The notes under the pieces: model-generated
What the model was told of the DNA's origin: nothing
Databases searched by the model: none
Seen by the model: the letters and a program-made list of their open reading frames with translations, nothing else
Part shown: positions 13,356 to 22,039 of the stretch, one piece after another
Position numbering within the stretch: the stretch's first letter is position 1
Layout of the letters: the number at the start of each line of letters is the position of its first letter
Virus record (IMG/VR): IMGVR_UViG_3300037041_002705
Span: 1 to 64,000 of that record
Length of the DNA: 64,000 bases
Strand: one strand, 5' to 3'
Source of the DNA: a virus
Made by a program: the position numbers and the translations under genes

Positions 13356-15821
13356 TTAACACTTAGTCCATCCGCAATCCCGACAAATCACGCAGCCGTC
13401 TCCACGCTCAACATTGTGTCCGCCACATGATGGGCACTCTTCTCCATGGACCTTTGTTCCGTCCTTGATGTACCTCTTCAGGTTTCTTGCAAGGACCTTT
13501 GCAAAGGAAAGGAGATCACCCTTTGTCTTTTCAAGCTGATGGACAACGAATCCAATGTCTGATCCATGACGCAATGAGGTTGAGATCATTCTGCACAGAG
13601 CATCTGCGTTCTCATCATTGTGTCCGTTTGTGAGCTTGTATGACTGATCACCTGAGTTGAAGAAGTAGTTTCCTCTTCCCTTCTTTGTGACTGTTCCTGT
13701 CATTCCGTTCTTTGGAATGATGGTCTCCTGCACGCCATCAGCACCATGCTCATTGATGCCAGTGAATATCTCATAAGGCTCTCCATTAAGCAATCCGATG
13801 ACAACATAATATGGATGGCCCTTGATGTTGCTGATCCATGCCTCTGCAGGAAGCGCCTCTGGCCTCTTTGGTGCATTGTTCTTTACGATGACATTTTCGT
13901 CCTTCTTCTCTTCTGTCTTCTTCTCAACAAGAACACCGGTGCGACAGTTCTTCCTGTATACAGTCATGCCCTTGCAACCATACTGCCATGCAGCTTCGTA
14001 GATCTTTGCAACTTCTTCCTCTGTAACTTCTTCTGGAAGGTTGACGGTCTTTGAGATTGCATGGTCGATGTACTTCTGTGCTGCTGCCTGGAGCTTCACT
14101 GCTTGTACCCAATCAATGTCCTCTGCGCAGTAGCCAAACCATGGTGACTTCTTAAGGTCCTTCTCGCCTGTTACTTCCATCCACATCTTCACCTTTGGAT
14201 GGTAGACCTCAAACTCCTGCCAGTGGTCTCCGTTCTGATCGACGAAGTCGGTCTTTGCATTTGCATCGTTTGGATTGATCTTCTTCCTTCTTGTGTATGG
14301 GAACAACATGAACAGCGGTTCAACACCAGATGTTGTCTGTGAGAGGATCGAAAGAGATCCTGTAGGAGCAATTGTAAGGTTTGCAATGTTCCTTCTGCCG
14401 TACTTCTCCATGTCTGCGTAGAGTTCCTTGTCTGCCTTCTGAATCTCCTTTGCAAAGCTGGTATCCTTTTCAAGATCCCAGTTCCAGATTGGGAATGCAC
14501 CGAGCTCTTTTGCCATGTCGACAGAAGACCTGAATGATGCAACCATCATCATCTTATGGATCTTTTCAACGAATGAAATGCTTTCTTCTGAGCCGTATCC
14601 CAGTCCAAGGGCAGCAATCATGTCTCCCATTGCGGTTATGCCGGTTCCCGTCCTTCTTCCATCCTGACACTTTCTCTTTACCTTGTTCCATAGATCAAGC
14701 TCTGCCTTCTTTGTCTCAGCGTCCTCTGGATCTGACTTGATCTTCTTGATGATGGCATCAATCTTTTCAAGCTCAAGATCGATCATGTTGTCCATGAGCC
14801 TTTGGCATATTACCGCATGCTCCTTGAAGAGAGAAAAGTTGAACTTGGCCTTTGCCGTAAAAGGATTCTCGACGTATGAGAACAGGTTAAGAACCATGAG
14901 GCGGCATGAGTCATACGTACAAAGTGGAAGCTCAGAGCATGGGTTTGTGCTAACAGTCTCAAAACCAAACTCCTTGTAACAATCGACCATGTTGTGGCCA
15001 GTTACGCGGTCCCAGAATAGAAGGCCTGGTTCTGCACGAAGCCATGAATTATGGATGATCTTCTTCCAGAGATCCTTTGCATCTACCCACGTATCGTTGT
15101 CACTAGGAGGTGCATCAACAGGGAAGCGAAGCCTAAACTTGTCACCCTTCTTGACTGCATCAAGAAACTCATTTGAAAGCCTAACAGAGATGTTTGCCCC
15201 TGTCACCTTTGTATCGTCATTCTTAATTGTGATGAAGTTCTCAATGTCCTTGTGAGCAACATCAACAGTAAGCATCAAGGCGCCACGACGGCCTGACTGT
15301 CCGACTTCGCGAATGGTGTTTGAATACCTCTCCATCCAGGATCCGATTCCGGTGCTTGTCCTTGCTGCATTCTTTACGCCAGTTCCAGCAGGCCTGAGCG
15401 TTGAAATGTCAACACCAACGCCACCACGACGCTTTGATATCTGTGCAAGTTCCTCATCGATTTTCATGATTCCGCCATAGCTATCCTTTGGTGAATCAAC
15501 CACATAACAGTTTGACAATGAGATCAACTGGTAGTTGTTTCCGATGCCAAACATCGGGCTTCCCTGCGGAATGATATACTTGAATCCATCGAGGAGGCCA
15601 AAGATCTGTTCCTCTGACATTGGATTTGAAAACTTCTTCTTTTCAATCCTTGCAAACTCAGATGCAATCCTTCTGTGCATGTGCACCGGAGTTGCTTCCA
15701 AAAGGTTCTGTTGGTTGTCCCTGAGTGCGTATTTGTCAAGAAATACCTTTGCTGCAAGCTCATCTCCAGCAAAATATTCCAACGCAAGTTGGAATGCCTC
15801 TTCGTATGTGTACGTCTGCAT
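13356..15821 (-). CDS. nrdJ: Class II (B12-dependent) ribonucleotide reductase NrdJ
   Basis: NrdJ reduces ribonucleotides to deoxyribonucleotides with an adenosylcobalamin-derived radical, so it needs neither oxygen nor a second subunit. Visible landmarks are SLSNCYVVD (first redox Cys), KRRGGVGVDIS, NPCSELPLC with the radical Cys and Glu, and the C-terminal redox region AWQYGCKGMTVYRKNCR. A zinc-ribbon-like CPSCGG...CVICRDCGWTKC ends the 821-residue protein, a usual length for bacterial NrdJ. It starts 7 bases after the polymerase fragment and shares its transcript. The phage thioredoxin could be its reductant. Confidence 0.95.
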   Translation of the reverse strand: MQTYTYEEAFQLALEYFAGDELAAKVFLDKYALRDNQQNLLEATPVHMHRRIASEFARIEKKKFSNPMSEEQIFGLLDGFKYIIPQGSPMFGIGNNYQLISLSNCYVVDSPKDSYGGIMKIDEELAQISKRRGGVGVDISTLRPAGTGVKNAARTSTGIGSWMERYSNTIREVGQSGRRGALMLTVDVAHKDIENFITIKNDDTKVTGANISVRLSNEFLDAVKKGDKFRLRFPVDAPPSDNDTWVDAKDLWKKIIHNSWLRAEPGLLFWDRVTGHNMVDCYKEFGFETVSTNPCSELPLCTYDSCRLMVLNLFSYVENPFTAKAKFNFSLFKEHAVICQRLMDNMIDLELEKIDAIIKKIKSDPEDAETKKAELDLWNKVKRKCQDGRRTGTGITAMGDMIAALGLGYGSEESISFVEKIHKMMMVASFRSSVDMAKELGAFPIWNWDLEKDTSFAKEIQKADKELYADMEKYGRRNIANLTIAPTGSLSILSQTTSGVEPLFMLFPYTRRKKINPNDANAKTDFVDQNGDHWQEFEVYHPKVKMWMEVTGEKDLKKSPWFGYCAEDIDWVQAVKLQAAAQKYIDHAISKTVNLPEEVTEEEVAKIYEAAWQYGCKGMTVYRKNCRTGVLVEKKTEEKKDENVIVKNNAPKRPEALPAEAWISNIKGHPYYVVIGLLNGEPYEIFTGINEHGADGVQETIIPKNGMTGTVTKKGRGNYFFNSGDQSYKLTNGHNDENADALCRMISTSLRHGSDIGFVVHQLEKTKGDLLSFAKVLARNLKRYIKDGTKVHGEECPSCGGHNVERGDGCVICRDCGWTKC

Positions 15822-15828
15822 TTTTCCC

Positions 15829-17211
15829 TTATTTTTGTTTTTGTAACTTCTTTAACTGTTCTATTGCTTTTTCTATCTCTTTTGCTTCTTCTTTGCTCTG
15901 AACCCGACGGTTGAAGAGGTTCGTTAAGAACCTTCTGGACACTGATTCTGTCTTTGCATCAAAAACCGCCCCGGTGGCAGTCCTTATATAATCGTCGCCC
16001 TCCATGTCATTTCTCTTCCCAAGGTAAGTTTCTGGAGAGATGTTGAACTGCCTCATTGTTGTAGGGTACAGACTGGCAAAGTCATACGTAACAACCCATT
16101 CATACAAGCCAGGGACTGGATCCTTAACAAATGCGCCCTCATATGTCTTGCCTTCTTCAAGCTCGCCCTTTCTCACAAGAATTCTGTTCTTGTCATAGAA
16201 CTCTCTGACAAGCAACGTCTCGGTCATTCTGATTGGGCTAAATGCACCAAGAAGTTCTACACGTGCTATATTTGCCAAAGACAGATATGTTCCCATCACC
16301 GATATCTCTTTGTCAATATACATGACAAGAAGAGTGTCTACGATGTTATAGAACACATATTTCTTGAAGTCCTTCTCATAGAGATCCTTCAATGTTCCAT
16401 TGTACTTGATCTTTGTGAGCTTAAGAACCTGGTCAGCAACGTAGTCAAGCTTTGCGGATTCCTTTACATCGACCTTGTTGTCCCACTTGCTGTAGATCTT
16501 CATGTAGTCGACGATTGGTCTGTGCTGAGGTATCGTCTCCTTGTCAACAAACTTTCTGCTAGGAGATGCAACCATAGGGTCTATGTTCAACCTCTTGCAA
16601 CGATTGACAAGATACTGCCAATCGAAGTTTGTGAAGTTCCAACCTGTGATGAGAGGCATCTGTGGGATGTACTTATTAAAGAACACATAGAGCATCTCAT
16701 ACTCATTCTCAAAGCTCATGAACTTGACAGTGAAGTCTGCATTGTACTTCTTGAAGTAGTCGTTCACATCAACCTGAATGTCTGCAACGTCACCCTGATC
16801 AAGTGGCTTTATTGAGAGAACAAATGCCTTTTGGCCATGCGCAAAGCAGATCGTTGTTATCCTGTTTGGTGCATTTGCCGGCTCAGGAAAACCATCATCG
16901 GTAACTTCAACCTCAATGTCACAGAACCACACTCGTGGCCTGTTTGGCTGGTAGATGCGATTCTTTACTTCTTCAGGAAGGCCATACAGAAACTCTTCTA
17001 CCCGATACCTTGATAGCATCGACTTCTTGGTCTTTCTGATTGCCCTGTTGTCCCAAGACCTCCAGGTTGTGTCAACATCCTTGAGCCTTGTTGCATACTC
17101 CCACTCAAAGCGCTCAGAATCAGGGATGGGGATGTTCTCAAAGACCATCATCCCATCCTCATTGAATCTGCTTATCTTCAAGAGCCCTGGTTCCTGCTCA
17201 ATGTCTATCAT
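15829..17211 (-). CDS. DNA polymerase family B, N-terminal half (split gene)
   Basis: This T4 gp43-type polymerase is cut short. Exonuclease motifs are intact: FCDIEVE (D98/E100), GWNFTNFDWQYL and YNIVDTLLV. Palm motif A is at residues 377-383 (DFASLYP), followed by RQFNISPE as in T4. The frame then ends at residue 460 after a Lys-rich helix, before motif B (KxxxNSxYG) and motif C (DTDS). Neither motif occurs in any reading frame of the window, and the downstream neighbour is an intact nrdJ. The break lies in the fingers region, where some T4 relatives have a natural 43A/43B split. A C-terminal polypeptide from elsewhere in the genome would have to complete it. The start overlaps the dUTPase stop by one base. 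Confidence 0.88.
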   Translation of the reverse strand: MIDIEQEPGLLKISRFNEDGMMVFENIPIPDSERFEWEYATRLKDVDTTWRSWDNRAIRKTKKSMLSRYRVEEFLYGLPEEVKNRIYQPNRPRVWFCDIEVEVTDDGFPEPANAPNRITTICFAHGQKAFVLSIKPLDQGDVADIQVDVNDYFKKYNADFTVKFMSFENEYEMLYVFFNKYIPQMPLITGWNFTNFDWQYLVNRCKRLNIDPMVASPSRKFVDKETIPQHRPIVDYMKIYSKWDNKVDVKESAKLDYVADQVLKLTKIKYNGTLKDLYEKDFKKYVFYNIVDTLLVMYIDKEISVMGTYLSLANIARVELLGAFSPIRMTETLLVREFYDKNRILVRKGELEEGKTYEGAFVKDPVPGLYEWVVTYDFASLYPTTMRQFNISPETYLGKRNDMEGDDYIRTATGAVFDAKTESVSRRFLTNLFNRRVQSKEEAKEIEKAIEQLKKLQKQK

Positions 17212-17696
17212 TAAAACTCCCCTGTTGAACCAAATCCACCTGTTCCTCTATCTGATTCCGTCTTAGACCGAATCGATGACATGGATGACCATCTTGCCCA
17301 CATGTCTTCTTCGCCCTCTACTTCAGTTGGCTCTGCGAGAGAGATGGGAACGAGTATGAACTGGGCAATCTTCATTCCAGGCGTTACATTGACAGGGTCC
17401 TTTCCAACATTTATCAGGGAGATATGGATCTCTCCTTGATAGTCTGAGTCACATACACATGCAAGGGAAGTAAGATTATACTTCGTTGCGATGCCTGACT
17501 TGTTGAACAGTATCAATGCATGGCTTGGAGGATATGCACACTTTATCCCTGATGGGATGAGTATGGATGAACCAGGTCTGACCACCGTTTCTTGGAAGTC
17601 ATCTGGCACAAAAAAATCTATGCCCGCGCTCTCAGCGGTCCCTCTTGTAGGTGACTTTACGGGTCTTGTCTTGGTAAAAAAGAAATCGATTGACAT
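17211..17696 (-). CDS. dut: Trimeric dUTPase
   Basis: The protein hydrolyses dUTP to dUMP, which keeps uracil out of DNA and feeds ThyX. All five motifs are present: SAGIDFF (motif 1), NKSGIATKYNLT (motif 2), CDSDYQGEIH (motif 3), GMKIAQFILVP (motif 4) and the C-terminal RGTGGFGSTG (motif 5). A stretch of about 20 residues before motif 5 (MWARWSSMSSIRSKTESD) is longer than usual. The 161-residue length is otherwise normal. It is the first gene of a dut-pol-nrdJ-ligase-like operon. Confidence 0.95.
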   Translation of the reverse strand: MSIDFFFTKTRPVKSPTRGTAESAGIDFFVPDDFQETVVRPGSSILIPSGIKCAYPPSHALILFNKSGIATKYNLTSLACVCDSDYQGEIHISLINVGKDPVNVTPGMKIAQFILVPISLAEPTEVEGEEDMWARWSSMSSIRSKTESDRGTGGFGSTGEF

Positions 17697-17744
17697 ATGT
17701 GTTATATCAATCGATTTCGTATGGTTATATGCTATTTTGCGGGA

Positions 17745-18137
17745 TTATCCCTTTGCTTTCCTAGGCTTGTAGTCAGTGACATCGATGTCAAAGCTCTTCT
17801 CCCTCTTGTGCGCTGGAAGCTCTGCAAGATCAAGATCTTCCATCTTGTCCTTTGATGACTCATCCTTTGTTGCACCGTCAACCATTGACTGGAGCTTTGC
17901 GTTCCTCTTTGCGTTTGTGAACTCTGCATAGCTGACAGTCTTTGGTGCGTACTTCATCTGGTCCATGACCTTCTTTGTCGTCAGACCTGGTGTCTGTTTG
18001 GCACCAGAAACTGGCTTCTCCATTGTTCCCTTGACATCTTCGCCGATGTCACTGTCTTTCATCTTTTGACCCTTTTGATACTTCTCTCCACTTGAGAGGA
18101 ATGCATCATAGTTCTTTGATTTATATGCTTTATCCAT
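17745..18137 (-). CDS. Hypothetical Lys-rich protein, 130 aa
   Basis: The product is hydrophilic, Lys/Asp-rich and without clear hydrophobic core (MDKAYKSKNYDAFLSSGEKY at the start, DVTDYKPRKAKG at the end), so it may be largely disordered. It lies upstream of dut on the minus strand and faces a divergent plus-strand gene across 63 bases. No family is recognised. Confidence 0.6.
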   Translation of the reverse strand: MDKAYKSKNYDAFLSSGEKYQKGQKMKDSDIGEDVKGTMEKPVSGAKQTPGLTTKKVMDQMKYAPKTVSYAEFTNAKRNAKLQSMVDGATKDESSKDKMEDLDLAELPAHKREKSFDIDVTDYKPRKAKG

Positions 18138-18200
18138 GACAGACTTTATTTTTGTTTTCTTACATTGGTATATACTACGAATTTGAAAAAAACATGCTAG

Positions 18201-18668
18201 ATGAGAAATTTTTTGAAGACATATTCTCAGATATTTGAAGAAGAGGAATCAAAATCACAACCACTGTTTGATGAATACCCAGAGTCATTGAAGAAGGACA
18301 TGGGAAAATTTGTCAAGTTCTTCAACAAGAATGTCATGCAACAGGTGAAGTGCAAGGTCAATTCTCTAAACTTTGATAGAAGAGAAGGAAGCATCACATA
18401 CATACGCTCAACTGACATAATTTCAAGCCAGTTAGGTCTATTGGGCCTTGTTGCTGATGCAGCAACAATACTCCTGAAGCTCACCCTGGATGATGTGAAG
18501 AAGGAAGCAAAGGGAAGTTTTTACCTCTGCTTTTTGGAACAAGAGATACCGTTTGGGGATATACTCCTCAAGAACGGCCAGATAATGTACGCAAGCATTG
18601 AGACCGGTGATTTTGTTGCAGTAGAAACAAGTGACTATGCAATAGGCCCTTCATCAGAACGAGTTTAA
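18201..18668 (+). CDS. Hypothetical protein, 155 aa
   Basis: The start reads MRNFLKTYSQIFEEEESKSQ, which could again be a leader with an acidic cleavage site (IFE). The body has a hydrophobic segment SQLGLLGLVADAATILLKLT and a beta-rich C-terminus (LLKNGQIMYASIETGDFVAV). No family is recognised. A GTATATACT sequence lies 24 bases upstream in the divergent gap. Confidence 0.6.
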   Translation: MRNFLKTYSQIFEEEESKSQPLFDEYPESLKKDMGKFVKFFNKNVMQQVKCKVNSLNFDRREGSITYIRSTDIISSQLGLLGLVADAATILLKLTLDDVKKEAKGSFYLCFLEQEIPFGDILLKNGQIMYASIETGDFVAVETSDYAIGPSSERV

Positions 18669-18695
18669 TCAATAATCAAAATATAGGAGAAACAC

Positions 18696-18872
18696 ATGGA
18701 AGTTGTAACAAGAAGGGTGAAAAGCCTCTTGAAGAAGGTCGAAGATCCAAATGCAGAAAAGTTTGATCTTTTCATGCACGATGTTCTTAAGTCATTTCTG
18801 ACAGGCAGTCTTTCGCCAGAGCAAGCAAAGATCGTTATTGCATTGCTACAAAAGGAAGGCTACATAGCTTAA
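18696..18872 (+). CDS. Small helical protein, 58 aa
   Basis: This short gene has a recognisable ribosome-binding site (AGGAG seven bases before the ATG). It encodes an all-helical protein starting MEVVTRRVKSLLKKVEDPNA and ending LLQKEGYIA. It sits between a hypothetical gene and a strong terminator, so it closes that transcript. The length is too short for a family call. Confidence 0.6.
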   Translation: MEVVTRRVKSLLKKVEDPNAEKFDLFMHDVLKSFLTGSLSPEQAKIVIALLQKEGYIA

Positions 18873-18896
18873 CTCTTAGGTAAATAAGAACTAATC

Positions 18897-18926
18897 AAAA
18901 AGGGGACATTCATTGTCCCCTTTTTT
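18897..18926 (+). terminator. Intrinsic terminator before the Nudix gene
   Basis: GGGGACA pairs with TGTCCCC around TTCAT, flanked by five A and six T. It ends the 18.2-18.9 kb transcript. Confidence 0.88.
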
Positions 18927-18935
18927 CATATATAG
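18927..18935 (+). promoter_or_regulatory. CATATATAG promoter-like element
   Basis: The element begins right after the terminator T-run and ends three bases before the Nudix ATG at 18939. Terminator, promoter and start codon are packed within 45 bases. Confidence 0.5.
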
Positions 18936-18938
18936 AGC

Positions 18939-19505
18939 ATGGGTGACCCCACACAATCAGCAGGGCTTCTGATGTACAGAAGGAATGGAAGTGACATAGA
19001 AGTGTTTCTATGCCGCCCATTCTCATTGGAAAGACAGAAGAGAAACCTTTGGGGGATCCCGAAGGGCAGGATCGATTCTGGAGAAAATCCAGAGGATGCT
19101 GCAAAGAGAGAGTTCTTTGAGGAAACAGGACTGACGCCGCCAAACGTACCACACTTTTACCTTGGAAAGATCATGTACCCGTCAGGCAAAAAGGAGGTTA
19201 GCGTTTGGACATTTGAGTTTGATCCTCCTAAAGGGTTTGTGTTTAAGAGTAACTACACAAAAACTAAGGATGAAGATGGTAACACCGTTGTTGTTCCAGA
19301 GATTGATGAATGGTCCTGGTTCAACATAAGGGACGCAAAGCAAAACATCATGATATCCCAGAGGGAGATACTATCAAGGTTTCTACGCTTCATGGGGAAA
19401 AACAAAAACACATATGGCAAAAAGAGCAACGGCAAAATCGATAGAACGGGCGATGGAAAAGATAGACTACAAGGAGTATCTAAATTCGGTGAACCTATCC
19501 GATAA
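18939..19505 (+). CDS. Nudix hydrolase
   Basis: The complete Nudix box occupies residues 43-64, with G43, E49, R57-E58, E61-E62 and G64 in the required spacing. It is preceded by NLWGIPKGRI. The family hydrolyses nucleoside diphosphates linked to another group, such as oxidised or surplus dNTPs, NAD or mRNA caps. The substrate is open. The last 92 bases overlap the PhoH gene in another frame, and the C-terminal tail encoded there is basic and low in complexity. The gene starts almost on top of a promoter-like element. Confidence 0.9.
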   Translation: MGDPTQSAGLLMYRRNGSDIEVFLCRPFSLERQKRNLWGIPKGRIDSGENPEDAAKREFFEETGLTPPNVPHFYLGKIMYPSGKKEVSVWTFEFDPPKGFVFKSNYTKTKDEDGNTVVVPEIDEWSWFNIRDAKQNIMISQREILSRFLRFMGKNKNTYGKKSNGKIDRTGDGKDRLQGVSKFGEPIR

Positions 19506-20169
19506 ACAGAAAGAATTCTTTGCTTCAATAGAAAAGAACACAATAACAATAGCGACAGGGCCTGCAGGAACATCAAAGACATTTACTGCGTGCTATGCTG
19601 CAATAAAGAGCCTATCAAGCGCGTCACCAATTAACAAGATAATACTAACAAAGCCCATAGTTGAAGCAGGTGAAAACCTAGGATTTCTTCCGGGTTCAGT
19701 CGATGAAAAGATGGCGCCATACATGGAGAGCTTTGTTACGACATTCCATAAGATCATTGGAAAACCAATGTTTGAGAAGCTAAAAGAATCTGACAGAATA
19801 GAGATGAGGCCTGTTGCATACATGAGAGGGTCAACATTCAACAATGCATTCATGATCCTTGACGAAGCACAGAACATGAACTTTCACCAGCTCATGACAT
19901 ACATCACAAGGCTTGGAGAAAACAGCAGGATGGTCATATGCGGTGACGTTAGTCAACATGACATAAAGCACAATCTTGTTGCACTTCCAGAGTTTCAAAA
20001 GATGATCCAAGATGTCAACAGCATCGGAACATTCAACTTTGAGAAGAAGGACATTGTAAGGAACAAGATCATAATTGACATCGTTGAAAAGTACGAAGAA
20101 TGGAAAGAGAAGAATGTGACAACAAACGAAAATGGAAAGGGCAAAGGCAATGGCAATAAAGGATCATAA
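19414..20169 (+). CDS. phoH: PhoH-like ATPase
   Basis: A P-loop ATPase with Walker A GPAGTSKT (residues 49-56) and Walker B MILDEAQN (147-154). Further PhoH signatures are ILTKPIVEAGENLGFLPG and VICGDVSQHD. PhoH proteins are common in phages, and related proteins act on RNA, but the phage role is not established. The C-terminus is a Gly/Lys/Asn tail. An alternative start at 19453 (MEKIDYKEYL) would reduce the overlap with the Nudix gene from 92 to 53 bases. Confidence 0.9.
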   Translation: MAKRATAKSIERAMEKIDYKEYLNSVNLSDKQKEFFASIEKNTITIATGPAGTSKTFTACYAAIKSLSSASPINKIILTKPIVEAGENLGFLPGSVDEKMAPYMESFVTTFHKIIGKPMFEKLKESDRIEMRPVAYMRGSTFNNAFMILDEAQNMNFHQLMTYITRLGENSRMVICGDVSQHDIKHNLVALPEFQKMIQDVNSIGTFNFEKKDIVRNKIIIDIVEKYEEWKEKNVTTNENGKGKGNGNKGS

Positions 20170-20371
20170 GTTCAAGGAACCAAAATACTTGGTTCAACCA
20201 CATGACAACAAGGAGTACTATTTTCAGGTTGCAAAGGAGTTCAAGAAGTCCCAGAGCAATAAGGACTTCACAACCATGAGCTACCAGGACTGGCTGAAGA
20301 AGTACAAGAAGAAATATGGCGTTAGTGGCGAAGGCGCCCTTGAGCCCATAGAAAAGGGTGATAAGCGCTGA
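20132..20371 (+). CDS. Hypothetical basic protein, 79 aa
   Basis: The frame overlaps the end of phoH by 38 bases. An inner ATG at 20150 (MAIKDHKFKEPKYLVQPHDN) would reduce that to 20. The product is basic and aromatic (YYFQVAKEFKKS, MSYQDWLKKYKKKYG) and looks like a small nucleic-acid-binding protein. No family is recognised. Confidence 0.55.
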   Translation: MERAKAMAIKDHKFKEPKYLVQPHDNKEYYFQVAKEFKKSQSNKDFTTMSYQDWLKKYKKKYGVSGEGALEPIEKGDKR

Positions 20372-20378
20372 TATATAG
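20370..20378 (+). promoter_or_regulatory. GATATATAG promoter-like element
   Basis: Exact GATATATAG, overlapping the stop codon of the preceding gene and 16 bases before the ATG at 20395. Confidence 0.5.
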
Positions 20379-20394
20379 CCAAAATACTTTTCAA

Positions 20395-22020
20395 ATGGAT
20401 AAGAAAAAGATATTTGAGAATGTCTTTACACAGTCAGGAAAGTTAGGGATAAAGTTCTCTGATTTTCGGAATGTCTATGAAAGGACTGACTTTTCTGATG
20501 TTGACAAGAAGAAGCTGAATGAGATCTATCTCTGGGGCGATGATAGCACACTTCTGGATCAGGACAAGAGCCTCATGCAGGCGTTGAACATTGATACTGA
20601 AGATAAGGCCCTGATGGCAAAGATTTCAGCAGCAATTCCTGCCTATGCGCCATTCTTCCAAGGAGGAATGGAGAAGAAGGCAAAGGGCATCGATCTTGTC
20701 AGAGCACAGATAGACTACATAAAGACCGCAATCACATCATTTGAGAGCAAGTTTGTTTCTGCGATAACTGGAAAGGAAGAAGGAGAAACATTCAAGTCAG
20801 ACATCCTTGGAATAAGAGGAATTGCAGGAGAGGTCAACATATCGCAGGAGCTCGTCAACAAGATAGCACAGGTGTTCAGCCGTGCGACTGCAGCTCCATT
20901 GAAGCCAACGATAGATGAGTTTGTTCAGAGCGATGAAGGCAAGAAGCTTGTCTCTCTTCTTGAAGAGATCGGTGCAAACAAGGGCGTGACAGGAACAGAG
21001 AGGCTCATAAATGAAATGTTCTCAAAGACACTAAAGACCCTTGGAACAGCAAACATTGATGTTGCAATGAATGCAGCTGATAACACAGATCTTGAGGAGA
21101 TCACTGTTGAGACTGCCGTACTTGATCAAGTTCAAGACTATGTTGCAACCCAGAGCCCGATGACAGAGCTTGAGCTCATGATGTCTATGGATCCGTTTGT
21201 TCGTCTTGGCATCTTTTATCAGCTTGCCATCCAGCAGGATAAGGCATTCATGGATCGTGTTATGCCCGCAGCACTTGGTGAAGGAATGAACTACAATGCA
21301 ATGATCCAAAGGGGCAAGATGAATGATGAGTCCCTTAAGATACTTTTTGGAAGAGGAGTAAAGACTGAAGGAGTAAAGGACATTCTTTCATCCGTTGATT
21401 CAATCTCAATGGACATAATATCATTGAAGTGGTCAGGGACGGAAGCAGAAGAAGTTAAGGCAACACTGTTCATACCTGCAATGCAGGCTGTGTATGTTGC
21501 GCTCCTTAATTTTGTTGTCATGAAGGGGCTCTATGCGTATCTGACAAAGAAGACTGTAATTGTCACAAAGGCAAAGGCAGCAGAAGAGGTAGAAAGGACA
21601 AAGAAGGCGGAAGCAACAAAAGCAGCAAGAACGCCCGCAATGATGGAGGATTCTGAAAGAGGAAAGAAGATAGCAGCTTTGTTTAGAGACCCTAACCTAA
21701 AAGCAATGTTGTCTGACAGCGTACTGTACCTTCCAGGAAAGCCAGGCTATGATCCAAGTAAGGTAAAGGCATTAAAGGAACTTGTATATTACACATTTGG
21801 CGGAAAGGAGACCGGCATAGATAGTGTTAGAAATTGGGACATTTCAAAAAATCCGTTAGACGGCAACTATGACCAATTCTTTTCAAACATAATACGCGAC
21901 ATACAAACCAAGTATGGCGTTCCTCCACTGAGAAATGGAGCAGGCGATGGAAAGATTGGTCCTATAACAAAGGAATTCTTACAGAAGGTAATGCCTCTTG
22001 CAATAGCCGAGCTAGTATAA
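20395..22020 (+). CDS. Large unknown protein with possible peptidoglycan-binding C-terminus
   Basis: This 541-residue protein is mostly helical, with an Ala/Lys/Glu-rich stretch around residues 385-420 (KAKAAEEVERTKKAEATKAA). The last 40 residues (YGVPPLRNGAGDGKIGPITK) resemble the G-DG-GP-T core of peptidoglycan-binding domain 1, like that of the phage endolysin at 34.5 kb. A hydrophobic stretch near residues 360-385 could span a membrane. It may be an internal or ejected virion protein. No family is recognised for the main body. Confidence 0.6.
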   Translation: MDKKKIFENVFTQSGKLGIKFSDFRNVYERTDFSDVDKKKLNEIYLWGDDSTLLDQDKSLMQALNIDTEDKALMAKISAAIPAYAPFFQGGMEKKAKGIDLVRAQIDYIKTAITSFESKFVSAITGKEEGETFKSDILGIRGIAGEVNISQELVNKIAQVFSRATAAPLKPTIDEFVQSDEGKKLVSLLEEIGANKGVTGTERLINEMFSKTLKTLGTANIDVAMNAADNTDLEEITVETAVLDQVQDYVATQSPMTELELMMSMDPFVRLGIFYQLAIQQDKAFMDRVMPAALGEGMNYNAMIQRGKMNDESLKILFGRGVKTEGVKDILSSVDSISMDIISLKWSGTEAEEVKATLFIPAMQAVYVALLNFVVMKGLYAYLTKKTVIVTKAKAAEEVERTKKAEATKAARTPAMMEDSERGKKIAALFRDPNLKAMLSDSVLYLPGKPGYDPSKVKALKELVYYTFGGKETGIDSVRNWDISKNPLDGNYDQFFSNIIRDIQTKYGVPPLRNGAGDGKIGPITKEFLQKVMPLAIAELV

Positions 22021-22039
22021 TCCAAAATAAAAGTGAATC

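Noticed and set aside
15821-15845. Frameshift or sequencing error hiding the polymerase C-terminus
   Set aside because: The DNA after the stop is the intact nrdJ gene in its own frame, and no reading frame downstream contains motif B or C.
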